From the NCBI GenBank assembly GCA_000526435.1, contig JAGB01000002.1, positions 186,001 to 250,000 on the forward strand: 64,000 nt of DNA, given 5' to 3'. Below are positions 1 through 7,353 of this stretch, one piece after another. The stretch comes from Caldicoprobacter oshimai DSM 21659. GTDB taxonomy: Bacteria; Bacillota; Clostridia; Caldicoprobacterales; Caldicoprobacteraceae. The position numbers and the translations under genes are program-made. Below the pieces are notes generated by a model. It was given only the letters and a program-made list of their open reading frames with translations. It was not told the origin of the DNA and searched no databases. Within the stretch, counting starts at the first letter, position 1, and each line of letters starts with the position of its first letter.

Positions 1-169
1 TGTATTCCAGATTGTCAGGGTCTTTTTCAACAGCCTTGCGATAAAAGCTTAGCGCGTCTATATAATTATTGCTTTCAACGTATTTTCTGGCTTTTCTGTA
101 ATAAAACTGCCCATTCTGTTCAAAAGGAATGACCTTCCTTTTGGTCCTTGCAGATAATCCTCCCGCCAT
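1..169 (-). CDS. TPR-repeat protein, N-terminal part (runs off the window)
   Basis: Reading the minus strand from an ATG at 169 gives 56 residues with no stop before the window edge. After a basic start, residues ~25-56 look like one tetratricopeptide repeat (YIDALSFYRKAVEKDPDN), the usual helix-turn-helix pattern with Y, A, Y, A and P at the expected places. A Shine-Dalgarno sequence (AAGGAGC) lies just upstream of the ATG. TPR proteins are protein-protein scaffolds; the partner cannot be told from this fragment. It lies downstream of the IscB-type remnant in the same orientation. Confidence 0.7.
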   Translation of the reverse strand, partial: MAGGLSARTKRKVIPFEQNGQFYYRKARKYVESNNYIDALSFYRKAVEKDPDNLEY

Positions 170-296
170 ATTCCGCTCCTTACTCAACATAATTCTTGGG
201 AATTATTATAGCATATAATCCCGAAAAGCTCTATACAGCCAGCTAGTTTTTTGCATCGAGATTTCGGATTACTGCTCATTATCCGGGTTTTCTTCA

Positions 297-517
297 TCAT
301 AACCGAGCACAGGAGACTCCATCTTCTTCAAGATGGAGAGAAATACGCTCTTTCCTCCTTTCTAACATTAACGTCTTCGCCCTTTCTATAAACCTTAACT
401 TGCTATGCTTTGCACTATCGCGTATCTTCTCCCCTGAAAGACTTCTTATAGCAAAATATTCACTACCCCTTAAACCCGCTATTATCCCAACCCTGCCTTT
501 GAGATTACATACACCAT
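297..517 (-). pseudogene. iscB: IscB remnant: N-terminus joined to C-terminus by internal deletion
   Basis: The ATG at 517 begins MVYVISKAG, the usual first residues of IscB-family proteins, where a KPLMPT-like stretch normally follows. Instead the frame hits a stop after two more codons. In the next frame, from about 490 to the TGA at 297-299, the sequence reads GIIAGLRGSEYFAIRSLSG and continues with KLRFIERAKTLMLERR, which resembles the extreme C-terminal domain of IscB. All of RuvC, the bridge helix and HNH are missing, about 350-400 codons in a normal relative. The junction sits around AAAGGCAGGG, which could be a deletion microhomology because it reads sensibly in both frames. It cannot encode a nuclease. 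Confidence 0.6.
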
Positions 518-745
518 ATGCGGTAAGCCTCCTTGCGGAGTTAGGTGCTCATCGCCAATGTTAGACAGGCTTGTCATGTACAGGTTACTGCCCCTACCCC
601 TCAGGACTGTTTAAACCTGTACGACAGAGCCCGGAGCTTGAGCAGCACCCCGGGGTGTCATGACCTGTCTAACGTAGCCCCGTCAGCTTTTTGCTGGTGG
701 CTGAGGCTAGTCAACCGGGGCCTTTCGCAAGCCCCCGCTTCTTTA
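518..745 (-). ncRNA. HEARO / IscB omega-RNA-like structured RNA
   Basis: Minus-strand sequence directly upstream of the IscB-like ATG has the layout of HEARO (HNH endonuclease-associated RNA and ORF), the RNA now called omega-RNA. It opens with a hairpin (CCACCGCTT, loop AAAG, AAGCGGGGG at about 745-723). Long-range pairings follow: TTAGACAGG (near 675) with CCTGTCTAA (near 562), and GTACAGGTT (near 624) with AACCTGTAC (near 580). A GC-rich hairpin with ACCCCGGGGT lies between them. The 3' end is CCGCAAGGAGG...CCGCATATGG, placing the RNA flush with the ORF start. In active systems the RNA guides IscB nicking or cleavage, with the guide at its 5' end reading into flanking DNA. Here the guide would come from the 3' end of hslO. 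Whether it is transcribed is unknown. Confidence 0.65.
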
Positions 746-1645
746 AGCGGTGGGTTGTTGACCTTTTCTTCTCTGTTCTAACAGCTCTTTTAGCTCTTCT
801 TGTTCGAAGATGTATTTTTTATTGCAGTAATGGCATACCACTTCAGCCCTCTTATCATTCTCTATAATATCGATAAGCTCTTTCTCTTCCATGCCCATCA
901 AAATGCCCTTAAGGCGTTCCCTGTTGCAATCGCATTGGAACCGTGCATCCACTACAGCATTTATCTTCATCCCATGCTCACCCAAGATATTTTCAAGCAC
1001 CTCTTCGGGGGTCTTGCCTTCATCAAACTGGCGGGAGATGGGGGGGCTATTGTTAATCCTCTTTTCAATGGCAGCGATAACATCCTCCGGCGCCCCCGGC
1101 ATGGCCTGTACGATAAAACCGCCAGCAGCCTTTACGGTATAATCGGGATTGACAAGCACGCCCAGCGCCACCGCTGAAGGCTGCTGCTCCGACACCGTGA
1201 GATAATAAGCCACATCTTCGGCTATCTCACCCGATATCAGTTTGGCTTGTCCTATATACGGTTCTTTCAATCCCAGATCCTTTATAACAGTTATCCTGCC
1301 ATTTTTACCTACAGCAGCTGCCACATCCAGTTTATTGTGAACATTAAGCGGTAAATCCAGCTTGGGATTTGCAACATACCCCTTTACATCACCGCCGGAA
1401 GTTGCCACCACCACAACGCTGCCCAACGGGCCATCCCCTTTTACGATGAGCGAAAGGGTATCCCTTTTGCCTTTCATGTCGATGCCCAACATAACGGCAG
1501 CGGTCATGGCACGTCCCAATGCAGCGCTGGCTATGGGAGACAACCCATGAAGCCTTTGGGCTTCCTGTACCAAATCGGTGGTCCTAGCAGCAAAGCCGCG
1601 AATAAATCCGTTGGCAGCTGTAACCCTGATTACGTAATCTTTCAT
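743..1645 (-). CDS. hslO: Hsp33 redox-regulated chaperone
   Basis: The 300-residue product is a cytoplasmic holdase chaperone that is switched on when oxidative stress releases its zinc. The C-terminal zinc switch is clear: CDC at residues 238-240 and CHYC at 271-274, with the family N-terminal beta fold before it. ATG at 1645 is preceded by AAAGGAGG. Length matches the family. The last residues, QQPTA followed by TAA, are read from what looks like the first hairpin of the neighbouring IscB-type element, so the original stop codon may have been replaced by the insertion. It is followed by the element rather than by another gene, and is preceded by a methyltransferase gene in the same direction. 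Confidence 0.95.
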   Translation of the reverse strand: MKDYVIRVTAANGFIRGFAARTTDLVQEAQRLHGLSPIASAALGRAMTAAVMLGIDMKGKRDTLSLIVKGDGPLGSVVVVATSGGDVKGYVANPKLDLPLNVHNKLDVAAAVGKNGRITVIKDLGLKEPYIGQAKLISGEIAEDVAYYLTVSEQQPSAVALGVLVNPDYTVKAAGGFIVQAMPGAPEDVIAAIEKRINNSPPISRQFDEGKTPEEVLENILGEHGMKINAVVDARFQCDCNRERLKGILMGMEEKELIDIIENDKRAEVVCHYCNKKYIFEQEELKELLEQRRKGQQPTA

Positions 1646-1713
1646 CCGCGACCTCCTTTTTCTCCTTTAGTATAGTAGTGTTTTGTGAGTTTTACCAATC
1701 CTTACACTGCAGC

Positions 1714-2457
1714 TCATACCTTTTTAGCTGCAAAAAAAATACGCTCAGCCCTCTTCTTTGGTGGCTTCAGCGTAAAAGGCTGATATACCCCTATCTCTTC
1801 AAAGCCGTTCTTTTTAAGGCGCTCGACGATCTCATCCACCTCATAAGCGCGCTGGTAGTGAATCTCATCAAATCTCCTGTAATATTCCCCTTCTTTAACA
1901 AAAAATGACAGCTCAATCTCGCATATCCTAGAGCGCCTATCAAAATAGTTCTGCCATATATAGCTTATATTCTCAGCGGTCCTCACAAACGTATTATTTC
2001 CCAATATCGAAGAAAGCTTATAGTAGGAACTGATGTCGAATATGAAAATTCCCTGAGGGTTTAAATACCTGTATACGCCTTCAAATACCAGATCAAGCTC
2101 CTCTTCTGAAGGGATATAATTGATGCCGTCACAAATGCACGTCATGGCATCCACAGGATGATGAAGGCTGATATAGCGCATATCTTGAAATATAAAAGGG
2201 ATGTTCATCCCTCTGTTACGCGCCTTCTCCCGTGCAACGAACAGCATATCCTCCGACTGATCAATGCCTATGACCTCATAGCCCCTCTCTTTCAAAAGGA
2301 TGGTGACATTACCCGTGCCACACGCCAGATCCACTATTTGCCGTGGCTTTACGCCGTAGTGTTTAAATAACAGCTCAATATAGTCAACCCACCTTGGGTA
2401 ATTTACATCTTGCATCAATGCATCGTAAATATAAGCAAAACCGTTGTAAATATCCAT
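1714..2457 (-). CDS. Class I SAM-dependent methyltransferase
   Basis: This 247-residue protein has the Rossmann-type methyltransferase core. Motif I is VDLACGTGNVTILL at about residues 42-55, followed by an acidic end to strand 2 (GIDQSEDML), a motif around QDMRYI and the TCICDGINYI strand. It resembles the small clostridial ubiE-like or YqeM-like methyltransferases of unknown substrate. ATG at 2457 follows GAAGGGG. It lies 68 bases upstream of hslO and may share its transcript. No substrate can be named from the sequence. Confidence 0.85.
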   Translation of the reverse strand: MDIYNGFAYIYDALMQDVNYPRWVDYIELLFKHYGVKPRQIVDLACGTGNVTILLKERGYEVIGIDQSEDMLFVAREKARNRGMNIPFIFQDMRYISLHHPVDAMTCICDGINYIPSEEELDLVFEGVYRYLNPQGIFIFDISSYYKLSSILGNNTFVRTAENISYIWQNYFDRRSRICEIELSFFVKEGEYYRRFDEIHYQRAYEVDEIVERLKKNGFEEIGVYQPFTLKPPKKRAERIFFAAKKV

Positions 2458-2535
2458 CTACCCCTTCTCAATTCGATTTAATACTCTGTTCCCCCCATCA
2501 TAACCACGGGCAGCCGTACATCCCTTTCACGGCCG

Positions 2536-3357
2536 TCACTGCTCATCTTGCTTCTCTCTATCGGCATCACTCTCGGCCGCGTTATTGGCGGGTCTGTCCA
2601 TGTACTTATAAAACACCCAGTTGGCCAATGAAACACCTATGAACATGGGGAAAGTCAATCCCACAAAAAATACAGGAAATATATACCAGGCGCTGGCTAT
2701 AAACAAAGCCACCATCAACACAAAGATTATAAAAGTATGAGGGAGTTTTGCCAAGGTAAAAAGCAGTGCATTCTTGAATATCTGCCTTACCTTTAACTTG
2801 TAAGTGACCAGCATCGGGAAGATATAGATATTCATCATGGCGTAAATAAGCCCGATCATCAACATAAAGTAATACAACATGAGGAACAAGATATTCTGTG
2901 CCGCCATTGCGCGGTAAAAAGTCAAATTTACATAGAATATCATCAGCGCAAGCCCATTGATGAACATGACGATCAAGCTTTCTTTCCAGTTCATCTTCCA
3001 CGCATCTTTAAAATCGCTGAAAACCCAGGCATGGTCATCCCTCGCCCAGTTTCTGAGCACATAAGTGACACCCGCCGTCGCAGGCCCAGCAAAAAGGAGA
3101 CAGGGAATCAGTACCAAGAAGTAAAATACGCTTATGGGTTCCCCGGTCTGTGCAGTAACCTGCAACTGAATATACGTCCAAATAAACGCTGGAAGCCAAA
3201 AAATCGAATACAGCAAATTCAGCTTAATGAGATTCCAGAACCGCACCTGCAAAACGGTAAAAAATAGCTTAATGGGCTTTTCCCTGAGATTTTCATACTT
3301 CAAATCGGGTTTATGGGGATTACCATAATACATCCTTTCAAAAAAACCGCCAAACAT
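2536..3357 (-). CDS. DUF624 (YesL-like) integral membrane protein
   Basis: A 273-residue protein with about five hydrophobic segments: residues ~40-65, 75-105, 130-160, 170-200 and 210-245. The N-terminus (MFGGFFERMYYGNP) and the LLYSIFWLPAF segment match the DUF624 family. Members often sit beside carbohydrate ABC transporter genes in Firmicutes, but their role is unproven. Here no transporter is adjacent. It is longer than the typical ~210 residues, with a charged C-terminal tail (AESDADREKQDEQ). The ATG at 3357 follows AAGGG about ten bases upstream. It is plausibly co-oriented with the methyltransferase and hslO. Confidence 0.8.
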   Translation of the reverse strand: MFGGFFERMYYGNPHKPDLKYENLREKPIKLFFTVLQVRFWNLIKLNLLYSIFWLPAFIWTYIQLQVTAQTGEPISVFYFLVLIPCLLFAGPATAGVTYVLRNWARDDHAWVFSDFKDAWKMNWKESLIVMFINGLALMIFYVNLTFYRAMAAQNILFLMLYYFMLMIGLIYAMMNIYIFPMLVTYKLKVRQIFKNALLFTLAKLPHTFIIFVLMVALFIASAWYIFPVFFVGLTFPMFIGVSLANWVFYKYMDRPANNAAESDADREKQDEQ

Positions 3358-3487
3358 ATCAACAATCCCTTCTTATTGTTTTATATTATTTATTAAACTT
3401 CCTGCATTTTAATTCTAACAATAAACTCTTATTTATTCAATAGAAGAATTTTATCACTGCAGATAGCAGGAGATAGCTACCTAAACC

Positions 3488-4651
3488 CTAACGGACAACA
3501 CCAAACCCCTTTAGAATGTCATGAGAGACCTGCAACCCGTACAGCAACGCTTCCTCATCGAAGTTAAACTTGCTGCTATGAAGCGGAGCGGTAAAGCCTT
3601 TGCTTTCATTCCTGCAGCCAAGGAAGATGTATACACCAGGCACTTTCTGCTGATAATACGAAAAATCCTCGGCTATCATCAAAGGATGTACGTCCACAAT
3701 CGCATCGGGCGGAAGGCACTCCTTCAGCTGGCTTACCAGGTTAGCATCGTTATTCACTACAGGATAGTATACATCTTCACGATACTGCGCTTTTACCTGG
3801 TGTGAGAGCTCAAGGCCACTTAAAAGCCCCTGAATGTTTTCCTTTATGCGTTCATAAACTCCTTCGTCAAACGTGCGTATGATTCCTTCTATGGTTGCCT
3901 TACCTGCAATTATATTCCTTTTCTCCCCAGCATGAAGCTTCCCGATGGTCAACAGCGCCTTATCATCAGGAGAGAGCCACCGGCTTATAAGTCCATGTAC
4001 AGCGTTCACAAAATAACAGGCCGCCAACAGCGCATCAACCCCACGATGGGGCATTGCCCCGTGAGCGCTTTTGCCAATAATCTCTACCATGAATTCACAG
4101 GTCTGAGCCATCACAGGCCCGGCCCTAAGCCCTATCTTGCCCTGAGGAATATCGGGCAGCAGGTGAAAACCAAAAATGGCATCTACCTTTGGGCTTTCCA
4201 GCACCCCCTCCTTGATCATAGGTAGAGCGCCCCCCACTGTCTCCTCAGCCGGCTGGAAGATGAGGACGACGTTGCCTTTCAATTCCCCTTTGTGCAAGCT
4301 CAGCCATTCAGCAAGCCCGAGCAGAATAGCCATGTGCCCATCATGGCCACAGGCATGCATTCTTTCGCAGTTAACCGAAGCGAACTCGACACCCGTCTCC
4401 TCCTGCAAAGGTAGGGCATCCATATCCGCCCTGAAAGCCAGGGTTGTGCCTCCATCCCCGCCCTTCATGACGGCTTTTATGCCACTGCCGGCCAGTATCC
4501 TTATCTCGTCAAAGCCCCACTTTTCAAGCTTGGATAAAATATAATCCCGGGTAGCTGTCACCTCGAACCCAAGCTCAGGATACTTATGCAAATGCCTCCT
4601 GTATTGGGTCAACCTGTCTTTAAGCTGATAAATTTCTGCATCTATATGCAT
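3488..4651 (-). CDS. M20-family N-acyl-amino-acid amidohydrolase
   Basis: The product (387 residues from the chosen start) is a di-metal peptidase-like hydrolase that removes acyl groups from amino acids or related amides in the cytoplasm. Visible motifs are RADMDALPLQEETG, HACGHDGHMAILLG (metal ligands) and PAEETVGGA, which holds the catalytic glutamates, plus a C-terminal LHSSKFNFDEEAL typical of the family. A GTG at 4666 would add five residues. The ATG at 4651 is preferred because GGAGG lies eight bases before it. The specificity could be hippurate, N-acetyl-amino acids or N-acetyldiaminopimelate; a Dap role is thinkable given the dap genes nearby on the other strand, but that is only inference. 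Confidence 0.88.
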   Translation of the reverse strand: MHIDAEIYQLKDRLTQYRRHLHKYPELGFEVTATRDYILSKLEKWGFDEIRILAGSGIKAVMKGGDGGTTLAFRADMDALPLQEETGVEFASVNCERMHACGHDGHMAILLGLAEWLSLHKGELKGNVVLIFQPAEETVGGALPMIKEGVLESPKVDAIFGFHLLPDIPQGKIGLRAGPVMAQTCEFMVEIIGKSAHGAMPHRGVDALLAACYFVNAVHGLISRWLSPDDKALLTIGKLHAGEKRNIIAGKATIEGIIRTFDEGVYERIKENIQGLLSGLELSHQVKAQYREDVYYPVVNNDANLVSQLKECLPPDAIVDVHPLMIAEDFSYYQQKVPGVYIFLGCRNESKGFTAPLHSSKFNFDEEALLYGLQVSHDILKGFGVVR

Positions 4652-4778
4652 TACGGATTCCTCCACTACAAAACTGCAATTTAAAGCAATCCCTCTCCAT
4701 CTTTATGATGAAGAGGGATTGCACATAGTCTGGATCTTGCCTGTTTTATAAAAATTGCTTTAATGTAGCCTTTTATCC

Positions 4779-5951
4779 CTATTTACGGGCCATTTTGAGT
4801 ATGTTGAGCACGTCTTCCCTACCCAGTTTCCTGAAGTTGCCTATCTGTTTTGTGCCATTGTTGGTGCACTTATCGGCCATTTCCTCCAGCCTGTCATCCG
4901 GTATACCCAGCTCTTCCAGCGTCACTGGCAGGCCAATCTTTTTGAAGAACTGGGTAAGACGGTGTATCCCCTCCAGAGCTGTCCTCTCAGGATTTGCAAA
5001 GTCCATCTCTACGTCCCAAACCCTGGTTGCAAACTGCACGAACCTGTCCACATCCTCCTTATAGACGTATTTCATCCAGGCAGGAAATACCACGGCCAAC
5101 CCAGCTCCATGAGGCACATCGTATATCCCGCTCAGCTCATGCTCTATTGCATGGGACGCCCAGTCGCCAATCCTGCCGGTGCTCAAAAGGTCATTGTGCG
5201 CAATGGTGCTTGCCCACATTATCTCAGCCCTGGCCTCATAATTCTCCGGTTCCTCAAGCGCTATGGGCACGTTCTTAATTATAGTCTTAAGGGTGGCCTC
5301 GCACAGCCTATCGGTGAAATCGACATCCTTTTGATGGGTAAAATACCGCTCCATCACATGGGCCATGATGTCAGCAGCGCCGCAGGCCGTCTGATAGGGC
5401 GGAAGCGTAAAGGTAATCTCGGGATTCATTATGGCAAACTTGGGACGTATTATCTCAACGTTTAATCCCCGCTTGTACCACCCATCCTCATTGGTAATTA
5501 CCGAGCTCTTACTAGCCTCGCTACCTGCCGCTGGGATGGTAAGTACCACGCCAACCGGAAGCGCCTTTTCTGGCACTGCCTTGCCGCTATAGAAATCCCA
5601 CACATCGCCTTCATAGGGTACGCCAACGGCGATGGCTTTGGCCGAATCGATGACGCTGCCACCCCCCACTGCCAGGATGAAATCGATGTTATGCTTCCTG
5701 CAAAGCTCGATCCCCTGTTTCACCAAGCTAAGACGCGGATTGGGCTGTACCCCGCCCAGCTCAATGAATTCTACGCCTGCATCCCTGAGGGACTTTACCA
5801 CCCTGTCATAGAGCCCTATGCGTTTAATGGTCCCCCCGCCATAGTGCAAAAGAACCTTCTTGCTGTAAATCTTAGTCTCTTCTCCTACCTGATCTTCTAC
5901 ACCCCTACCAAATATGATCTTAGTAGGGCTTAAAAATGTAAAATTTTCCAT
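4779..5951 (-). CDS. Iron-containing alcohol dehydrogenase (butanol dehydrogenase type)
   Basis: A 390-residue group III alcohol dehydrogenase that interconverts aldehydes and alcohols with NAD(P)H. The GGGSVIDSAKAIA cofactor motif is at about residues 96-108. Metal ligands are visible in GAADIMAHVMERYF, HAIEHELSG and VPHGAGLAVVFP, the last being the family signature. It is closest in style to YugJ/BdhA-like enzymes of fermenting Firmicutes. ATG at 5951 follows GGGGGAAG. It is monocistronic as far as can be seen, with two ATGTGAAC half-sites upstream that may be regulatory. Confidence 0.92.
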   Translation of the reverse strand: MENFTFLSPTKIIFGRGVEDQVGEETKIYSKKVLLHYGGGTIKRIGLYDRVVKSLRDAGVEFIELGGVQPNPRLSLVKQGIELCRKHNIDFILAVGGGSVIDSAKAIAVGVPYEGDVWDFYSGKAVPEKALPVGVVLTIPAAGSEASKSSVITNEDGWYKRGLNVEIIRPKFAIMNPEITFTLPPYQTACGAADIMAHVMERYFTHQKDVDFTDRLCEATLKTIIKNVPIALEEPENYEARAEIMWASTIAHNDLLSTGRIGDWASHAIEHELSGIYDVPHGAGLAVVFPAWMKYVYKEDVDRFVQFATRVWDVEMDFANPERTALEGIHRLTQFFKKIGLPVTLEELGIPDDRLEEMADKCTNNGTKQIGNFRKLGREDVLNILKMARK

Positions 5952-5989
5952 AATCCACTTCCCCCTATTCCCAATTTTAATTAGTAAAT

Positions 5990-6021
5990 ATGTGAACCAT
6001 TATACATCTATTGATGTGAAC
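5990..6021. repeat. Two direct ATGTGAAC repeats upstream of the alcohol dehydrogenase
   Basis: The octamer ATGTGAAC occurs at 5990-5997 and 6014-6021, 24 bp apart, within 75 bases of the dehydrogenase start. TGTGAA resembles a half-site of redox regulators such as Rex, which often control alcohol dehydrogenases in Firmicutes. The second half of a palindrome is not present, so this is only suggestive. Confidence 0.25.
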
Positions 6022-6409
6022 ACTTAATGAGAAATTTGGCACTCAAGTTATGCCCATTTCACGGATGACTAATGCCCTCACATCTTTTAAATTTATCCTA
6101 GCATATATGTATGGAAAAATCAAGAAGTATGGGAAAGCAGTTCGTGTCAAGATTTAGTAGGTACCTTTAGAAAAATTTTTTCCTATGAGAACCCACCATT
6201 TGATAGAACAGCTTTGCCATATAAGTTTTAGCTACTATCTTACCCACAGCAAACCCTGGATAATTAACCTGGTAAAACGGTAAAAGAAAACTCCTATCTC
6301 CATCCCTCCACAAAGGTAATAATACACCCCCTCCTAGCCCTTCACCCCTTAAAAGGCTATACTGGCCGTGGTTCTGCCTCTTCACCTTCCAAAGCTAAAA
6401 AGCATCCAA

Positions 6410-6762
6410 CTATCTCACAAGAGCCCAAAGGCTGGGCCGGATAAGTTCCCGTATCCTACGCCGGGCTATGTTGTGTTGTATCTGCCCTTCTATGGTACCT
6501 AGTCGCTTCGCACCAGGTGAATTAATTATCCCTCCCTTAAACACTCGCCCACTTGTTGAAGAGTCTGCCATATCTTCATGACGCTTACCCCAGGTGCTAA
6601 ATATCCCAGTATCTCCGCCGCCCGGCCAAAGGATAACTCACTACCCAGTTTGATAAGTAGCTCCTTTAGCTTTGGAGTAACCTTCGCTCGAGAAGGCCAG
6701 CCTAAAACTTCGTCTAAGTGGTTTTGTTTATTTTCCCGGTGAGGTCTCTTTTTCTCTATTAC
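6410..6762 (-). pseudogene. Decayed ISLre2 (UPF0236)-type transposase
   Basis: Two separate pieces of one transposase survive on the minus strand. From 6762 to the stop at 6526, 78 codons read LDEVLGWPSRAKVTPKLKEL, then GSELSFGRAAEILGYLAPGV and SVMKIW, like the N-terminal third of UPF0236 transposases. From 6514 to the stop at 6410 another frame reads GAKRLGTIEGQIQHNIARRR, like the C-terminal GAK...EGQ...ARRMKR region. The middle, including most catalytic residues, is gone and no start codon remains. This is a relic of insertion. The stretch 6022-6409 downstream holds no gene I can support; a 72-codon frame at 6167-6385 has no recognisable features. Confidence 0.6.
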
Positions 6763-6894
6763 ACCCCTATTCTCCTGCTACTACCTACTGAAATTTTACA
6801 CGGCCTTATAAGTTTTTCATTTTTGACATTTTCGAACACCTGTTCGTGGTGGTAAATATCTTTACACCTATTCGAGGAAAATAGCAAAAAACGT

Positions 6895-6923
6895 TTGACA
6901 ATTAAAGCTATAAATGATATGAT
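6895..6923 (+). promoter_or_regulatory. Sigma-A promoter for the lysine-riboswitch leader
   Basis: TTGACA at 6895-6900 and TATGAT at 6918-6923 are separated by 17 bases, a near-consensus vegetative promoter. Transcription would start about 20 bases before the first stem of the riboswitch aptamer, and it reads toward asd-dapA-dapB. Confidence 0.8.
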
Positions 6924-6944
6924 TTTAGAAAATGAATATATGCG

Positions 6945-7126
6945 AAGCAGTTTAGAGGCGCACCTTTCAAGAGTAAGCAGCTGGAGAATACGGGGTTCGA
7001 TGAAAGCTGTCGAAAGGGGAAGGTGCCGAAGGATGTGGTATGTCCCCGCCATCCACCTCCTGGGCCCTGGGTTAAGAGCCCTGGGACTGTCATCATTGGA
7101 AGCCAATGATGGAGCGCTAACTGCTT
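6945..7126 (+). promoter_or_regulatory. Lysine riboswitch (L box)
   Basis: The leader has the conserved parts of the lysine aptamer in order: closing stem AAGCAGTT (6945-6952) with AACTGCTT (7119-7126), then AGAGGCGCA...CAAGAGTA, GAAAGGGGAAGGTGCCGAAG and GGGACTGTC. Lysine binding normally favours a downstream terminator. A hairpin at 7188-7215 is placed to serve. This fits control of the lysine/diaminopimelate branch encoded immediately downstream (asd, dapA, dapB). Confidence 0.92.
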
Positions 7127-7187
7127 TCGAATCGCAAGCGTTTTGCAGGGTTTAACTCATCTGCAAAAAGGTTGTATTTGTGATACG

Positions 7188-7215
7188 AAAGCGGCTGGTC
7201 ATCCATCAGCCGCTT
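7188..7215 (+). terminator. Riboswitch-controlled terminator-like hairpin
   Basis: AAAGCGGCTG (7188-7197) pairs perfectly with CAGCCGCTTT (7206-7215) around a short loop, followed by TTATTCGTG on the plus strand. The U-tract is short, so termination may be modest. An upstream stem, TTTTGCAG...CTGCAAAA at about 7141-7167, may take part in the switch. Confidence 0.6.
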
Positions 7216-7353
7216 TATTCGTGATTATATATATAAGGCGGAATTTAATGAGGCACCATAACCTGTAACGACATATGATGGATAATGAGGTAAACTCTGC
7301 AAGATAAAAGCACAAAAATTATGCATCTTATAAAATGTGAGGAGGAGAAAGCC

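Larger units (their letters stand above)
240..752 (-). mobile_element. Non-autonomous remnant of an IscB-type (IS200/IS605-like) element
   Basis: The interval between the TPR gene and hslO carries, in minus-strand order, a structured RNA-like region (about 745-518), an ATG that opens an IscB-like N-terminus (517), an abrupt junction, and an IscB-like C-terminal coding stretch ending at 297. A short hairpin (CGGAT...ATCCG, about 261-281) lies beyond, as in subterminal ends of IS200/IS605 relatives. No TnpA transposase is present. Both boundaries are estimates: the 752 side touches the end of hslO and the 240 side is placed by the end of recognisable sequence. The element looks like an internal-deletion derivative that kept its ends and RNA. 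The class is assigned from remembered IscB/HEARO features, not from a search. Confidence 0.6.

Noticed and set aside
545-781. Plus-strand frame across the IscB remnant and the hslO end
   Set aside because: It overlaps the HEARO-like RNA and hslO on the other strand and has no SD or recognisable domain.
6167-6385. 72-codon minus-strand frame
   Set aside because: It has no family resemblance; it lies next to the transposase relic and its start is unsupported.
6895-7155. 86-codon frame through the lysine riboswitch
   Set aside because: It is a chance reading of the structured leader and starts inside the promoter.
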